Shown here one piece after another: positions 41,656 through 51,760 of a stretch of DNA of 64,000 bases; positions within the stretch are counted from its first letter, which is position 1, and each line of letters opens with the position of its first letter. The notes beneath the pieces were generated by a model, which was not told the DNA's origin, made no database searches, and worked only from the letters and a program-made list of their open reading frames with translations. The stretch is from contig JACRFB010000006.1 of NCBI GenBank assembly GCA_016218045.1, forward strand, positions 29,080 through 93,079, read 5' to 3'. The position numbers and the translations under genes are program-made. This DNA comes from Ignavibacteriota bacterium (lineage in GTDB: Bacteria; Bacteroidota; Ignavibacteria; SZUA-365).

Positions 41656-43179
41656 TCAAAGGACGGGCATCAAGATCGTGACGGACTTCTGCGCGAAGCT
41701 CACGAGCGGCTGGAAGTACAGGCCGAACAGCAGATTCGGCACGATGAACAGCACCACAGTCGCGATGACGCCGGGTGAGAATTTCAACGGAGACGTGTCA
41801 CCGCCGGGCGCTTCACGGAGGTACATGTTCTTCATCACACGCACGTAGTAATACAACGATACCACGCTGTTGAGCACGCCGACTATCGCGAGCCAGATAA
41901 ACTGTGATTCCATGACTGCGGAGAACAGGAACAGCTTCCCCACGAAGCCGGCCGTGGGAGGAAGTCCGGTGAGCGAAATAAGAAACAGCGACAAGCCGAC
42001 ACTGAGAACCGGCGCCCTTCTGCCAAGACCTTTGTAATCGTCGATGTGCTCGCTGCCGATCTTGTCGGCCACGACCATCACGACGTAGAACGCTCCGAGA
42101 TTCATGAAGAAGTACATGATGAAGTACAGCATCAGAGCGGCCAGGCCGTTGTTGCTGAGCACCACGAGGCCCATCAGCAGGTATCCCGCATGCGCGATGC
42201 TCGAGTACGCGAGCATGCGTTTGAGATTATCCTGCCAGATGGCGACAAAATTTCCGAGCGTCATCGTGAGCACGGAGAGTGTCGCAAGAACGATGTTCCA
42301 GTCCAGTCCCTTGAACGTGGCCCAGGAGCCGGCGGATACCATCGAATCGAAAAACGCAACGACGAAGAAGCGGATCATCAGGGCAAAACCTGCGGCTTTG
42401 CTCGCGACAGCAAGGAACGCGGTGATGGTGATCGGCGCGCCTTCATACACGTCGGGCGTCCAGAAGTGGAACGGCACCGCCGAAATCTTGTAGCCGAAAC
42501 CGGCGAGCATCATCACAATGGATGCCATGAGTGCGGCAAAGGACCAGCCGGTTGTCACCGCGTGTCCGCTCGCAAGAGCGGTGCGGATCTGGCCAAGATC
42601 CAGCGTGCCTGTCAAGCCGAAGAGGATCGAGATGCCGTAGAGCATCACACCGCTGGATACGCCGCCGTAGAGGACGTACTTCAGCGCGGCCTCGCTCGAG
42701 CGGCGCAGCGATTTGCTGAAGCCCGCGAGGATGTAGCTTGTGAGACTGACCAATTCGATCGCGATGTACATCATGAGCAGATTCGCCGCACCCGACATGA
42801 GGACCATCCCGAGTGTCAGCGCCGCGATGAAGCAGTAATATTCGCCCGTGTGCCTGGCCTCGAGCAGCAGTTCGCGCGATTGCAGCGAAAAGACCACGAT
42901 AACCATGCTCGTCACGATAATCAGGTATTTGAAAAAGACCGAGAACGGATCGACCGCGTACATCCCGCTGAAAATACTCACCGGTGTGTCGGGCGAGAAC
43001 GGGAGCTGAATGAGCGCAGCGGCGAGGCCGACAAAAACGAGAATTCCTGTCGCTTTTGCGCCGTTCGGACGCGAACGCCGTCCCGCGGCGAATTCGATGA
43101 TCATCGCGAGGATGAACGTCAGCGCCAGGGTGATCTCCGGCCAGAAATGCGTGGTGCTTTGGAGAATGATGTCAGGCAT
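41656..43179 (-). CDS. nuoN: NADH-quinone oxidoreductase subunit N
   Basis: 507 residues, about 14 membrane helices, a proton-pumping antiporter-like subunit. Conserved parts include AIELVSLTSYILAGF (Glu of helix 5), FGYKISAVPFHFWTPDVYEGAP with its Lys and Pro, and LAYSSIAHAGYLLMG. Last gene of the nuo operon, 48 bases after nuoM. The operon order ends LMN as is usual. Confidence 0.97.
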   Translation of the reverse strand: MPDIILQSTTHFWPEITLALTFILAMIIEFAAGRRSRPNGAKATGILVFVGLAAALIQLPFSPDTPVSIFSGMYAVDPFSVFFKYLIIVTSMVIVVFSLQSRELLLEARHTGEYYCFIAALTLGMVLMSGAANLLMMYIAIELVSLTSYILAGFSKSLRRSSEAALKYVLYGGVSSGVMLYGISILFGLTGTLDLGQIRTALASGHAVTTGWSFAALMASIVMMLAGFGYKISAVPFHFWTPDVYEGAPITITAFLAVASKAAGFALMIRFFVVAFFDSMVSAGSWATFKGLDWNIVLATLSVLTMTLGNFVAIWQDNLKRMLAYSSIAHAGYLLMGLVVLSNNGLAALMLYFIMYFFMNLGAFYVVMVVADKIGSEHIDDYKGLGRRAPVLSVGLSLFLISLTGLPPTAGFVGKLFLFSAVMESQFIWLAIVGVLNSVVSLYYYVRVMKNMYLREAPGGDTSPLKFSPGVIATVVLFIVPNLLFGLYFQPLVSFAQKSVTILMPVL

Positions 43180-43227
43180 AGTGGATGACTCGTTGAAGTG
43201 TCGGCGGAAAAGTGATCCGGAACCGCT

Positions 43228-44814
43228 CTAGAATCCGAGCAGCGCCTGACTTGCCTGCGCGCCGGTTTTCACAAATCGGACGAGATGGTCCAATGAAGTG
43301 GTCATGTAGTTTAATGCGGGAGAGGGCCACACGCCGAGCACGAGGATGATGACCGCGAGCGGCGCAAGCGAAATGATCTCGCGCGGTGTGACGTCGGGCA
43401 GCACGTTCTCCCATTTCTCGGGAAGTTTGCCCATGAACACGCGCTGGAACGTCCACAGCATGTAGCCGGCGCCCAGAACGATGCCGAGCGTCGATAGGAT
43501 GGTCCAGAACTTGTCCGCCTGGAAGGCGCCGAGGAAGACGAAGGCCTCGCTCACAAAACCGCTGAGCGACGGCAAGCCGATGGCCGCAAAGAAGGCAATG
43601 ACCGTGAAGAACGAGTAGAGCGGCATCTTGTTGTACACGCCGCCGAATTCGTTGAGTCCGCGTGTGTGAGCCCGATCGTAGAGCACACCCACGAGGAGGA
43701 AAAGCATGGCCGTGATCGTGCCGTGGTTGAACATCTGGAACACCGCGCCGGTCATGCCCTGCACGTTCAGCGACGCCATGCCCAGTATCACATAACCCAT
43801 GTGCGAGATCGACGAATAGGCGATGAGTTTCTTGAAGTCGGTCTGAGCCATCGCACACAGTGCTCCGTACACGATGTTCACAAAACCGAAGATCATCAGT
43901 GCCTTCTGGAAGTACACCGCGAACTCGGGGAAAATCGGGAAGCTGATGCGCAGCATGCCGTAGGTTCCCATCTTCAGCAGCACGCCCGCGAGGATGACGG
44001 AGATGGCCGTCGGCGCCTCAACGTGCGCGTCGGGAAGCCAGGTGTGGAACGGAAATACCGGCACCTTGATCGCAAAGGCGATGAAGAGCCCGATGTACGC
44101 ATACATGCGCGCATTGCTGCCGATCGACGAGAATATTCCCGATGTCATGTTTGCGGGATCCATCATCGCAAGCATGTTGAAGGTGTGCGCGCCGGTGGCG
44201 GGATCGATGGTGCTGAAATACAGGCCGATCATCACAAGCAGCAGGAGTACGGAACCCGCGAGCGTGTAGATGAAGAACTTGATCGCCGCGTATTCCCTGC
44301 GGGGACCGCCCCAGATACCGATCAGGAAGTACATGGGAAGCAGCATCAGTTCCCAGAAGATGTAGAACAGGAAGAGGTCCATCGCGCAAAACACGCCCAT
44401 CATGCCCGCGTCGAGCAGAAGGAACATCGCGAAGTATCCCTTGTGCTGCTTGTCGATGCTGAACGAGGCGAAGACTGCGAGGAAACTGATGATCGCGGTC
44501 AGCACCACCATCGGCATCGAGAGGCCGTCAATGGCCATGAAATACTCGATACGAATTTCACCGAACCACGGTGTCTGCGGTATCGAGATCCACGGCACGC
44601 GTTCGACGAGCTGCATGGTTTTGACATCGTTGATGCCGGGCAGCGCCGCATTGAATGCCATCACGACGGCAACCGCGAGCAGGACCTGCAGGCCCGTGAC
44701 GATGACGGACACGGCGCGAATCGCGCGCACATTGTCCTTGTTGAGGAAAAGCACGAGGATCATTCCCATGATGGGAAGAAACGTGATGACAGAAAGAATG
44801 GGGAAATTCATCAA
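43228..44814 (-). CDS. nuoM: NADH-quinone oxidoreductase subunit M
   Basis: 528 residues, about 14 membrane helices. FWELMLLPMYFLIGIWGG (pumping Glu), AFAIKVPVFPFHTWLPDAHVEAPT and KKLIAYSSISHMGYVILG are the antiporter-like signature regions. It forms one of three proton channels of complex I in the inner membrane. It lies 70 bases after nuoL. Confidence 0.97.
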   Translation of the reverse strand: MMNFPILSVITFLPIMGMILVLFLNKDNVRAIRAVSVIVTGLQVLLAVAVVMAFNAALPGINDVKTMQLVERVPWISIPQTPWFGEIRIEYFMAIDGLSMPMVVLTAIISFLAVFASFSIDKQHKGYFAMFLLLDAGMMGVFCAMDLFLFYIFWELMLLPMYFLIGIWGGPRREYAAIKFFIYTLAGSVLLLLVMIGLYFSTIDPATGAHTFNMLAMMDPANMTSGIFSSIGSNARMYAYIGLFIAFAIKVPVFPFHTWLPDAHVEAPTAISVILAGVLLKMGTYGMLRISFPIFPEFAVYFQKALMIFGFVNIVYGALCAMAQTDFKKLIAYSSISHMGYVILGMASLNVQGMTGAVFQMFNHGTITAMLFLLVGVLYDRAHTRGLNEFGGVYNKMPLYSFFTVIAFFAAIGLPSLSGFVSEAFVFLGAFQADKFWTILSTLGIVLGAGYMLWTFQRVFMGKLPEKWENVLPDVTPREIISLAPLAVIILVLGVWPSPALNYMTTSLDHLVRFVKTGAQASQALLGF

Positions 44815-44884
44815 TCCTCCACCAGAAGGCTATCGTTACTCAATGTTCGAATTCTGCACGGATGTATGAGACGGCGTGTGATGC

Positions 44885-47113
44885 TCAATAATACACATAG
44901 AAGAGCACGATGACGCCGAGAATGAGAAAGGCGATATAGGTCTGAATGCGCCCGGTCTGCGTCTTGCGGAACAGTATTCCGAAGAACCCGACGGCGTAGC
45001 CCGTGAAATTCACAAGTCCGTCGACGACGTACTTGTCGAACTGGCCGCTCAGCCACGACTGGAAGCGGGTCACGGAGGCGACACCATTCACGGCGCCGTC
45101 CACAACTTTTGCGTCGAACCAGGCCATGGCGCGGGTTACCATCAGCAGGAAGGGAACAACCACCCACTGTTCGTATATCTCGTCGAAAAACCACTTCTTA
45201 CTCAAGAACACGTGCAAAGGACGAACGCGCGCGGTAAACGCGTCGACGTCGATCATCTTGCGTCGGTACACGCCCCACGCGACGAGGATGCCGAGACCCG
45301 CCACAAGCAGCGATGTTATCATCGCCGACATGTGCGCCTGATGCATTCCGTGCGTGAAGGTTTCCTGCGCGGGATTCACTGTTGCTTCCGCGGGCGCGGC
45401 GGCGTGGTCACCGGCTGCGGGTGCGGTCGTCTCGTGAGTCTCGGCCGTATGCGCGGGCGCCGCGGTTTCATGCCCTTCGCCATGCGAAAAGGCGTACCAA
45501 TTCTGGCCGGTGACGGTGACAGGCACCGGCAACGACTTCAGTATCCAACCGGATGCCGCGCCGAAGGGATTAAACGAAAACACAAACCACAGCGAGAGTG
45601 TCGCGAGCACGATCAGCGGCGTCTTCATCGTCACGGGGGACTCGTGCAGATGCGCGTACACATCCGCGCGTTTGGGTTCGCCATGGAAGGTCAGGAACAC
45701 GAGACGGAACATATAGAACGCGGTGAGCATCGCGACGCCGAAACCGATGTACGGCATCAGCAGGCCCAGACCGCCGCGCAGCGACCCGAAGGCCCAGGCA
45801 CCGGCGAGTATTTCGTCCTTGCTCATGAATCCCGAGAAGAGCGGCACACCGGAAATGGCGAGCGTCGCAACGAGGAAGGTCAGGTATGTCACCGGAAGCT
45901 TCCCTTTCAGGCCGCCCATGTTGCGGATATCCTGGGGGTCGGTTTCGTGGTCGTGCAGGTGATGCAAGCTGTGATGCATCGCGTGGATCACGGAGCCGCT
46001 GCCAAGGAAGAGGCAGGCCTTGAACATCGCGTGTGTCACAAGATGGAAAATGCCCGCCTGATAGGCGCCGACACCGAGCGCCAGAACCATGTAGCCGAGC
46101 TGGCTCACTGTCGAGTACGCGAGCACTTTCTTGATGTCGTTCTGCGCGATGGCGATTGTAGCCGAAATGAACGCGGTGAGCGCGCCCGTGACGGCGATCA
46201 CAAACAGCGCGTCACCGGAGAGCATCGGGAAAACGCGCGCAACGAGGTACACACCCGCCGCAACCATCGTCGCGGCGTGGATGAGGGCGCTGACGGGCGT
46301 CGGACCTTCCATTGCGTCGGGAAGCCATGTGTGCAACGGGAACTGCGCGCTCTTGCCCACAGCGCCGCAGAAGATGCAGATGCCCGCGACCGTCAGCCAG
46401 GTCTCGGATCCGAAAGGCAGATTGCCCGCGCTGATGGACGCAAATATCTTGTCGAAACTGAATGTGCCGTAATTGGTGAACAGGATCATGATGCCGATCC
46501 ACATGCCGATGTCGCCGATGCGGTTCACGAGGAACGCCTTCTTCGACGCGTAGGCCGGACCCGGCTTCTCGTACCAGAAACCGATCAGCAGATAACTGCT
46601 CAAGCCCACCAGCTCCCAGAAGATGTACATCATCAGGATGTTGTTCGTGACAACAATGCCCATCATCGAAAAAGTGAACAGGCCCAGATAGGCGAAGTAT
46701 CGCGAGTACTTGGCATCACCATGCATGTACCCGATCGAAAACAGATGCACCAGCGCCGAGATGAGCGACACAACCACGAGCATGATGCCGACAAGGTTGT
46801 CGATCATGATCCCGAGTTCGATACGCATCGGAATATTCTGGCCGAACACCGTCATCGTGGTATTGAAGTCCACCCATGTAAACGTGCTCTGCACAGGCGC
46901 GGCGGGGAATCCCGGAATCGATCCCGCGGGAACAGAGGTGACCGACCCTATCATCACCACCAGCGACAGCGCCAGCGTGAGGAAGAGTATCGCTGTTCCG
47001 ACAAAATCGCCCTGGCGCGGAAGTCGTTTCCCGAACGCGAGGAGAATTACAAACGACGCCAGAGGAAGAAAGAGTATGGCGATCGTGAGTGTGGTGAGGG
47101 TCTGAGGAGACAT
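44885..47113 (-). CDS. nuoL: NADH-quinone oxidoreductase subunit L
   Basis: 742 residues. FWELVGLSSYLLIGFWYEKP, GKSAQFPLHTWLPDAMEGPTPVSALIHAATMVAAGVYL (shown by KSAQFPLHTWLPDAMEGPTP) and KKVLAYSTVSQLGYM are typical. It is longer than usual because residues about 541-590 hold an Ala/His/Thr/Glu-rich insert (HETAAPAHTAETHETTAPA) between helices, probably exposed to the periplasm. The long lateral helix and final helix follow. It begins 60 bases after the OmpA-family gene. Confidence 0.97.
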   Translation of the reverse strand: MSPQTLTTLTIAILFLPLASFVILLAFGKRLPRQGDFVGTAILFLTLALSLVVMIGSVTSVPAGSIPGFPAAPVQSTFTWVDFNTTMTVFGQNIPMRIELGIMIDNLVGIMLVVVSLISALVHLFSIGYMHGDAKYSRYFAYLGLFTFSMMGIVVTNNILMMYIFWELVGLSSYLLIGFWYEKPGPAYASKKAFLVNRIGDIGMWIGIMILFTNYGTFSFDKIFASISAGNLPFGSETWLTVAGICIFCGAVGKSAQFPLHTWLPDAMEGPTPVSALIHAATMVAAGVYLVARVFPMLSGDALFVIAVTGALTAFISATIAIAQNDIKKVLAYSTVSQLGYMVLALGVGAYQAGIFHLVTHAMFKACLFLGSGSVIHAMHHSLHHLHDHETDPQDIRNMGGLKGKLPVTYLTFLVATLAISGVPLFSGFMSKDEILAGAWAFGSLRGGLGLLMPYIGFGVAMLTAFYMFRLVFLTFHGEPKRADVYAHLHESPVTMKTPLIVLATLSLWFVFSFNPFGAASGWILKSLPVPVTVTGQNWYAFSHGEGHETAAPAHTAETHETTAPAAGDHAAAPAEATVNPAQETFTHGMHQAHMSAMITSLLVAGLGILVAWGVYRRKMIDVDAFTARVRPLHVFLSKKWFFDEIYEQWVVVPFLLMVTRAMAWFDAKVVDGAVNGVASVTRFQSWLSGQFDKYVVDGLVNFTGYAVGFFGILFRKTQTGRIQTYIAFLILGVIVLFYVYY

Positions 47114-47173
47114 GGCGTTTCTGCTGTTTCGCGGAATAGTGCGAAATGGTCCCGCAGTATCGATGCGGGGGTG

Positions 47174-49123
47174 TTACTGCATTTGAACGATTTTGAATTC
47201 GATGCGGCGGTTGCGCGCGCGGCCCGCCTCGGTCGTGTTCGGGGCGAGGGGCTGCGTCGAGCCGTAGCCGCGCGCGCTGAGGCGCGCCGCGTCGATGCCC
47301 TTCGCAACGAGATAGTTTTTCACGGCATTGGCGCGGCGCAGCGAAATGTCCTTGTTCAGCTTCGCCTTGCCGACATTGTCGGTGTGACCGCCGATTTCGA
47401 CTTTCATGCCGGGATTGTCGACGAGAGTCTTGTACGCGTCGTCGAGCGCCGTGATGGAACCGGGCAACAGATCTGCCTTGGCCGTCTCGAACTCGACATT
47501 CTGGAGAATGATCTTTGCGCCCTTTTTCAGAACCGGCGCGGTTTCGGATGCCGGCTCGGCCGCGTCGTCGGGACATCCGTCGTCGTCGTTCACACCGTTC
47601 CGCGTCTCGGGCTGCAGCGGACACTTGTCGCGTCCGTCCGCCAATCCGTCGCCATCCGTGTCGGCCTTTAACGGATCGGTGTTGCGCGTGATTTCGTCGC
47701 CATCGAGCAAGCCGTCGTTGTCGGTGTCGGCAACGAGCGCCTTGGTCTTGTGCCGGTTCACTTCGTCGCCGTCGCGCAGACCGTCGGCATCCGTGTCGGC
47801 CTTCAACGGATCAGTTCCCTGCCCCGCTTCCTCATTGTCGCGGAGACCGTCGTTGTCGGTGTCGGGATTGCGCGGATCGGTGCGCAGGCCGCGCACTTCC
47901 TCGGCGTCGTTTATCGTATCGCCGTCGGTGTCGGTCTTGAGCGGATCACTCTTGTGCGTGCGCACTTCCGCGCCGTCGTCCAGCCCGTCGCGATCAGTGT
48001 CACGGTTCAACGGATCCGTGCCCTGCGCCACTTCGTCGCCGTCGCGCAGACCGTCGCCGTCGGTGTCGTCGATCAGCGGATCGGTCTTTTTTGCCAGTTC
48101 CTCGCCATCGGTCAGGCGGTCGTCGTCGGTGTCGGTCTTGAGAGGATCGGTCTTGGTCGTGTAGACCTCTTCCCTGTCGTTGATGCCGTCGCCGTCGCTG
48201 TCGGGATTCAAGGGATCGGTGCCGCGCGAAATTTCGTCGTTGTCGGAGAGCCCGTCGTCGTCGCGGTCGTTCTCGCCGAACAGATAGAACTGCAGCGAAA
48301 GCGAACCCGTCGCCCACGAATCGTTCGCTTCGGACGAGTGCACCGTGTATCGCTGATCGATACGGGCGAAGTTCTCGATGGTCTCCTTGCCGAATCCGTC
48401 GAGCATGTCGCCGCCCTGCCCGAGCACAAAGCGGTACGTGAAATCGAGGTTAATTGACAGAATATCGGACAGCAATATGTCGAATCCGAGACCCAGCGGA
48501 ATGACGGTCTTCACGTTTGCGTCGGCCGGAAGATCCGACAGCATGGATTCGATGACCGCGCCTTTTTTCAGATAGAATGTTTCCTCGCCGAAGGTGACGT
48601 TCAGCAGCGGATCGCCGTTGGGCATTCTCCGTTCGACATTGGAATTGCTGAAGTTCAGCATGCCGGCGCCGAAGGAGATGTAGGGATTGAAGCTGCGGCG
48701 CGGGAACATGTTCACCAGCACGCGCCCCTCGACAAAAAAGAGCTTGTCGACTTCGAGAACCTGATGTTTGACGTCGGTGAGCGGCGTCCCCGGCACTCCG
48801 GTGCCGCCGAGGCGCGGATCGCGGAAAAACTGGGTCGCGTAGCTGTCGGAGAATTTCGCCTGCCAGCGGCGGTTGTAGATGTAATTTCCGATGCCGCCAT
48901 TGATCTGCGCGGCCACTTCCGGAACAAAGAAATATTTGGCATGGGCGCCGAAGAACGTCCCAAAATGCTGGTCGGTGAATTCCCCGAAATACTTTGTCGC
49001 GCCGCCGTCGACACCGATGACGAGTTTGCGGCTCGGATCCCAGCTATACGTGATTTTCTGGGCGAGCACGGGCGCGGCAGTACCGAGAGCCGCGAGGAGC
49101 AATATGGGGAGCAGGCGTTTCAT
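47174..49123 (-). CDS. OmpA-family outer-membrane protein with thrombospondin type 3 repeats
   Basis: 649 residues, signal peptide MKRLLPILLLAALGTAAPVLAQ. An N-terminal beta-barrel-like region (about 25-275) is followed by about ten TSP3 calcium-binding repeats of the form DTDGDGLxDGxE (about 278-510), and then an OmpA/MotB peptidoglycan-binding domain (VEIGGHTDNVGKAKLN, LSARGYGSTQP, NRRIEFKIVQ). It should link the outer membrane to the cell wall. Finding it between nuoK and nuoL, on the same strand with short gaps, is unusual and suggests insertion into the operon; a role in respiration is not expected. Confidence 0.93.
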   Translation of the reverse strand: MKRLLPILLLAALGTAAPVLAQKITYSWDPSRKLVIGVDGGATKYFGEFTDQHFGTFFGAHAKYFFVPEVAAQINGGIGNYIYNRRWQAKFSDSYATQFFRDPRLGGTGVPGTPLTDVKHQVLEVDKLFFVEGRVLVNMFPRRSFNPYISFGAGMLNFSNSNVERRMPNGDPLLNVTFGEETFYLKKGAVIESMLSDLPADANVKTVIPLGLGFDILLSDILSINLDFTYRFVLGQGGDMLDGFGKETIENFARIDQRYTVHSSEANDSWATGSLSLQFYLFGENDRDDDGLSDNDEISRGTDPLNPDSDGDGINDREEVYTTKTDPLKTDTDDDRLTDGEELAKKTDPLIDDTDGDGLRDGDEVAQGTDPLNRDTDRDGLDDGAEVRTHKSDPLKTDTDGDTINDAEEVRGLRTDPRNPDTDNDGLRDNEEAGQGTDPLKADTDADGLRDGDEVNRHKTKALVADTDNDGLLDGDEITRNTDPLKADTDGDGLADGRDKCPLQPETRNGVNDDDGCPDDAAEPASETAPVLKKGAKIILQNVEFETAKADLLPGSITALDDAYKTLVDNPGMKVEIGGHTDNVGKAKLNKDISLRRANAVKNYLVAKGIDAARLSARGYGSTQPLAPNTTEAGRARNRRIEFKIVQMQ

Positions 49124-49148
49124 GCGGATAGACCTTTCTTGGGCTTCC

Positions 49149-49457
49149 TCACTCGCGGAGCTTGTCGATTTCGTCGGCGTTCACCGTCTGATACTGACGA
49201 TAGATCTGCAGCACGATCGCGAGCGCCACGGCGGCTTCGGCCGCGGCGAGGATGATGACAAACACGGCCGTCACATGCCCGTCGATGTTCATCGCCTGAA
49301 AGCGCGAGAAGGCGACGAGGTTGATGTTGGCCGCGTTCAGGATGAGTTCTATGCCCATAAGCATGAGCACCGCGTTGCGGCGCGTCGCGAGGGCCAGAAC
49401 GCCGAGCGAGAAAAGGATCGCCGCGACGACGAGGTAGTGGGAAAGTCCGATGGTCAT
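49149..49457 (-). CDS. nuoK: NADH-quinone oxidoreductase subunit K
   Basis: 102 residues, three helices. GIELILNAANINLVAFS and AAAEAAVALAIVLQIYRQYQT contain the two conserved Glu of the proton path. Start overlaps the end of nuoJ. Normal length for the family. Confidence 0.96.
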   Translation of the reverse strand: MTIGLSHYLVVAAILFSLGVLALATRRNAVLMLMGIELILNAANINLVAFSRFQAMNIDGHVTAVFVIILAAAEAAVALAIVLQIYRQYQTVNADEIDKLRE

Positions 49458-49969
49458 GCTGACTCCTTCTTCGAGGAATCGGCGCGCGCTATCATCGCGG
49501 CGCCCATGATGGTGACGAGCAGAAGGATGCCGATGATTTCGAACGGCAGGAGATACGTGCTCATCAGGCGTTCACCGATGGCGGCGGTTGTCCCCTGCAC
49601 GTCGGGCAGCACGCCCGCGTCGATCCACGTTGCGCGTGTGACGAGCAACACCAGGGTTCCGAGCAGCACACCCGCGATGATGGTGGCGGGCAGCGTGTGC
49701 AGGGTGCCGCTGGTCACGTCGACGTTGGTGACGCGGTTCGTGAGCATGACTCCGAAAATGATCAGGATCAGGATGCCGCCGATGTAGACCATGACCTGCG
49801 CGACGGCGAGGAAATCCGCCTGCAGGAACACGTAGAGTCCGGCGACGCCGAGGAAGGTGAAGAGCAGCGCAAACGCCGCGTAGATGACGTTGCGGGCGAA
49901 GGCCACAACCATCGCCGAACACACGGTGATCGCGGCAAAGACGTAAAAGAGGATATCGGCCATGTGCAT
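49454..49969 (-). CDS. nuoJ: NADH-quinone oxidoreductase subunit J
   Basis: 171 residues from the ATG at 49969 (a second ATG at 49963 is equally possible). Five helices; GLYVFLQADFLAVAQVMVYIGGILILIIFGVML carries the conserved Y-GGI-LF-type segment of NuoJ. The longer frame upstream overlaps nuoI and is not used. The start lies 9 bases after the nuoI stop and the end overlaps nuoK. Confidence 0.95.
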   Translation of the reverse strand: MHMADILFYVFAAITVCSAMVVAFARNVIYAAFALLFTFLGVAGLYVFLQADFLAVAQVMVYIGGILILIIFGVMLTNRVTNVDVTSGTLHTLPATIIAGVLLGTLVLLVTRATWIDAGVLPDVQGTTAAIGERLMSTYLLPFEIIGILLLVTIMGAAMIARADSSKKESA

Positions 49970-49977
49970 GCGATGGT

Positions 49978-50589
49978 TTATGCTGGTGCGTTGCTGTCTG
50001 TCGCGGGGGGTGCGGGCGGAGCCGCCGCAGCCGCTGCTGCCGCTGCCGCTGCTTCCTTCTTTTTGGCTTCGGCCGCCGCGGCCTTCTTGGCATCCTGCTC
50101 CGCCTGATAGATGTCGGCTGCGGACTGTTTCTCGGCGACTTCGGCGGCGGTCATGGTGCTGAAACGATAGACGAGATCGTTGCGGTTGTATTCCGAGAAC
50201 TCGAACACGTCGGTCATCTTGATACACTCGGTTGGGCACGGGTACACGCAGAGCCCGCAGTAGCAGCACTTCGCGATGTCGATGTCGAAACGCGACACCC
50301 AGAGCCGCTTCTTGTTGCCCGTGGAGGTCGCGCCGAGATCGTCGGTCGGCAGGGCCTTGATGGTCTCGATGGCGATGCAGTTCACGGGACATGCCTTCGC
50401 GCACTGATCGCACCCGATGCAGTCGTCCATGTTCACGTACAACCTGTTGCGCACGCGGTCGGGCAATTCACGCTTCACATTCGGATACTGTATCGTCACC
50501 TTCTTCGTGAAGAGGTGGCTCCATGTGATGCGCATACCGACGAGCACGGTCCAGATGCCGTCCTTGATGTCTTGCAGATAACCGCTCAT
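49978..50589 (-). CDS. nuoI: NADH-quinone oxidoreductase subunit I
   Basis: 203 residues. Two [4Fe-4S] motifs, CIGCDQCAKACPVNC and CCYCGLCVYPCPTEC, match the N6a/N6b clusters. The first 160 residues are ordinary NuoI; an added Ala/Lys-rich then Ala/Pro-rich tail of about 40 residues (AEAKKKEAAAAAAAAAAAPP) is unusual. It passes electrons from the input side to NuoB and the quinone. Confidence 0.96.
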   Translation of the reverse strand: MSGYLQDIKDGIWTVLVGMRITWSHLFTKKVTIQYPNVKRELPDRVRNRLYVNMDDCIGCDQCAKACPVNCIAIETIKALPTDDLGATSTGNKKRLWVSRFDIDIAKCCYCGLCVYPCPTECIKMTDVFEFSEYNRNDLVYRFSTMTAAEVAEKQSAADIYQAEQDAKKAAAAEAKKKEAAAAAAAAAAAPPAPPATDSNAPA

Positions 50590-50616
50590 GACGAGGTGCC
50601 TTTGCGTGGATGAGTA

Positions 50617-51726
50617 CTACACGATCATGACGAGGAAACCGACGATAAGCGCGATCCCGAACGAGAACGGGATGAGCACTTTCCAGCACATGTACATGAG
50701 CTGATCGACACGCAGACGCGGCAGCGTCCAGCGGAGCCAGATCATGACAAAGACCAGGAACATGCCCTTGAACGCGAGCCACCCGAACTGCTCGAGTGCG
50801 CCCAGCCAGGGCACGCCCACGAGTTCACCGATGGTGGTGCCGTACGGGGTCTGCCAGCCGCCAAGGAACACGATCGCGGCGATGGCCGAAACGAGGAACA
50901 TGTTCGAATACTCGGCCATGTAGAACATGGCGAACTTCATGCTGCTGTATTCGGTGTGATACCCCGACACGAGTTCCGATTCGGCCTCGGGGATGTCGAA
51001 GGGCGTACGATTCGTTTCGGCGAGTGCCGAGACGTAATACATGAGGAAGGTCACCGCAAAAAACGGGAGGAAGATCAGATAGGTCCACGACCCGTCGATC
51101 ACCGTGCCGCTCGTGAGTGTGACGGCGTGTTTGGGTCCGCCGAAGATGAACCAATTCCAGAACGGTCCCGACTGCGCGAGCACGATGTCCTGCATGTTCA
51201 GCGACCCGACCACGAGCACCACGATGAGCAGCGACATGGCCGCTGGCACCTCGTAGCTCACGATCTGCGCGACCGAGCGCATGGCGCCGTACAGCGAGTA
51301 CTTGTTGTTCGACGACCAGCCGGCCATCATGAGGGCGACAACACCGATCGAGCCGACGGCAAACACGTAGAAGAGTCCGATGTCGAGATTCGCGCCGATG
51401 TACATGCTCGAGAACGGGATCGCGGCGAAGGCGGCGTAGGAACCCATAAACGCGAGGAACGGCGCGAGCGTGAAGAGGAAGGTGTCGGCCTGCCGCGGCG
51501 TGATGTCCTCCTTCTGCAGGAGTTTCACCACGTCGGCGATGGGCTGGAACACGCCGTAGGGTCCGGTGCGCATGGGTCCGAGACGATCCTGCATCCACGC
51601 CGAGATTTTCAGTTCTCCGAGCATCGCGAGGAGCGCGTACGAGAACACGAAAACCAGCGGCAACGCGCAATAGATCAGCATCGTCACGAGGTTGTCGCCG
51701 AGGAGATTCGTAAGGAAGGATTCCAT
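50617..51726 (-). CDS. nuoH: NADH-quinone oxidoreductase subunit H
   Basis: 369 residues from the ATG at 51726; eight helices. MQDRLGPMRTGPYGVFQPIADVVKLLQKED and the loop ALAETNRTPFDIPEAESELVSGYHTEYSSM (here ETNRTPFDIPEAESELVSGY) are diagnostic. It forms the quinone channel. The frame extends 32 codons further but overlaps the nuoD end without a ribosome site. Confidence 0.97.
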   Translation of the reverse strand: MESFLTNLLGDNLVTMLIYCALPLVFVFSYALLAMLGELKISAWMQDRLGPMRTGPYGVFQPIADVVKLLQKEDITPRQADTFLFTLAPFLAFMGSYAAFAAIPFSSMYIGANLDIGLFYVFAVGSIGVVALMMAGWSSNNKYSLYGAMRSVAQIVSYEVPAAMSLLIVVLVVGSLNMQDIVLAQSGPFWNWFIFGGPKHAVTLTSGTVIDGSWTYLIFLPFFAVTFLMYYVSALAETNRTPFDIPEAESELVSGYHTEYSSMKFAMFYMAEYSNMFLVSAIAAIVFLGGWQTPYGTTIGELVGVPWLGALEQFGWLAFKGMFLVFVMIWLRWTLPRLRVDQLMYMCWKVLIPFSFGIALIVGFLVMIV

Positions 51727-51760
51727 GGACGTCAGAGGTAGGAGGTTCGTCGGATGTGTC

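Noticed and set aside
45212..47671. An 819-codon open frame antisense to nuoL and the OmpA gene
   Set aside because: High GC with strong third-position bias opens long antisense frames here. The sense strand gives complete, conserved proteins; the antisense product is a His/Arg/Glu-rich shadow.
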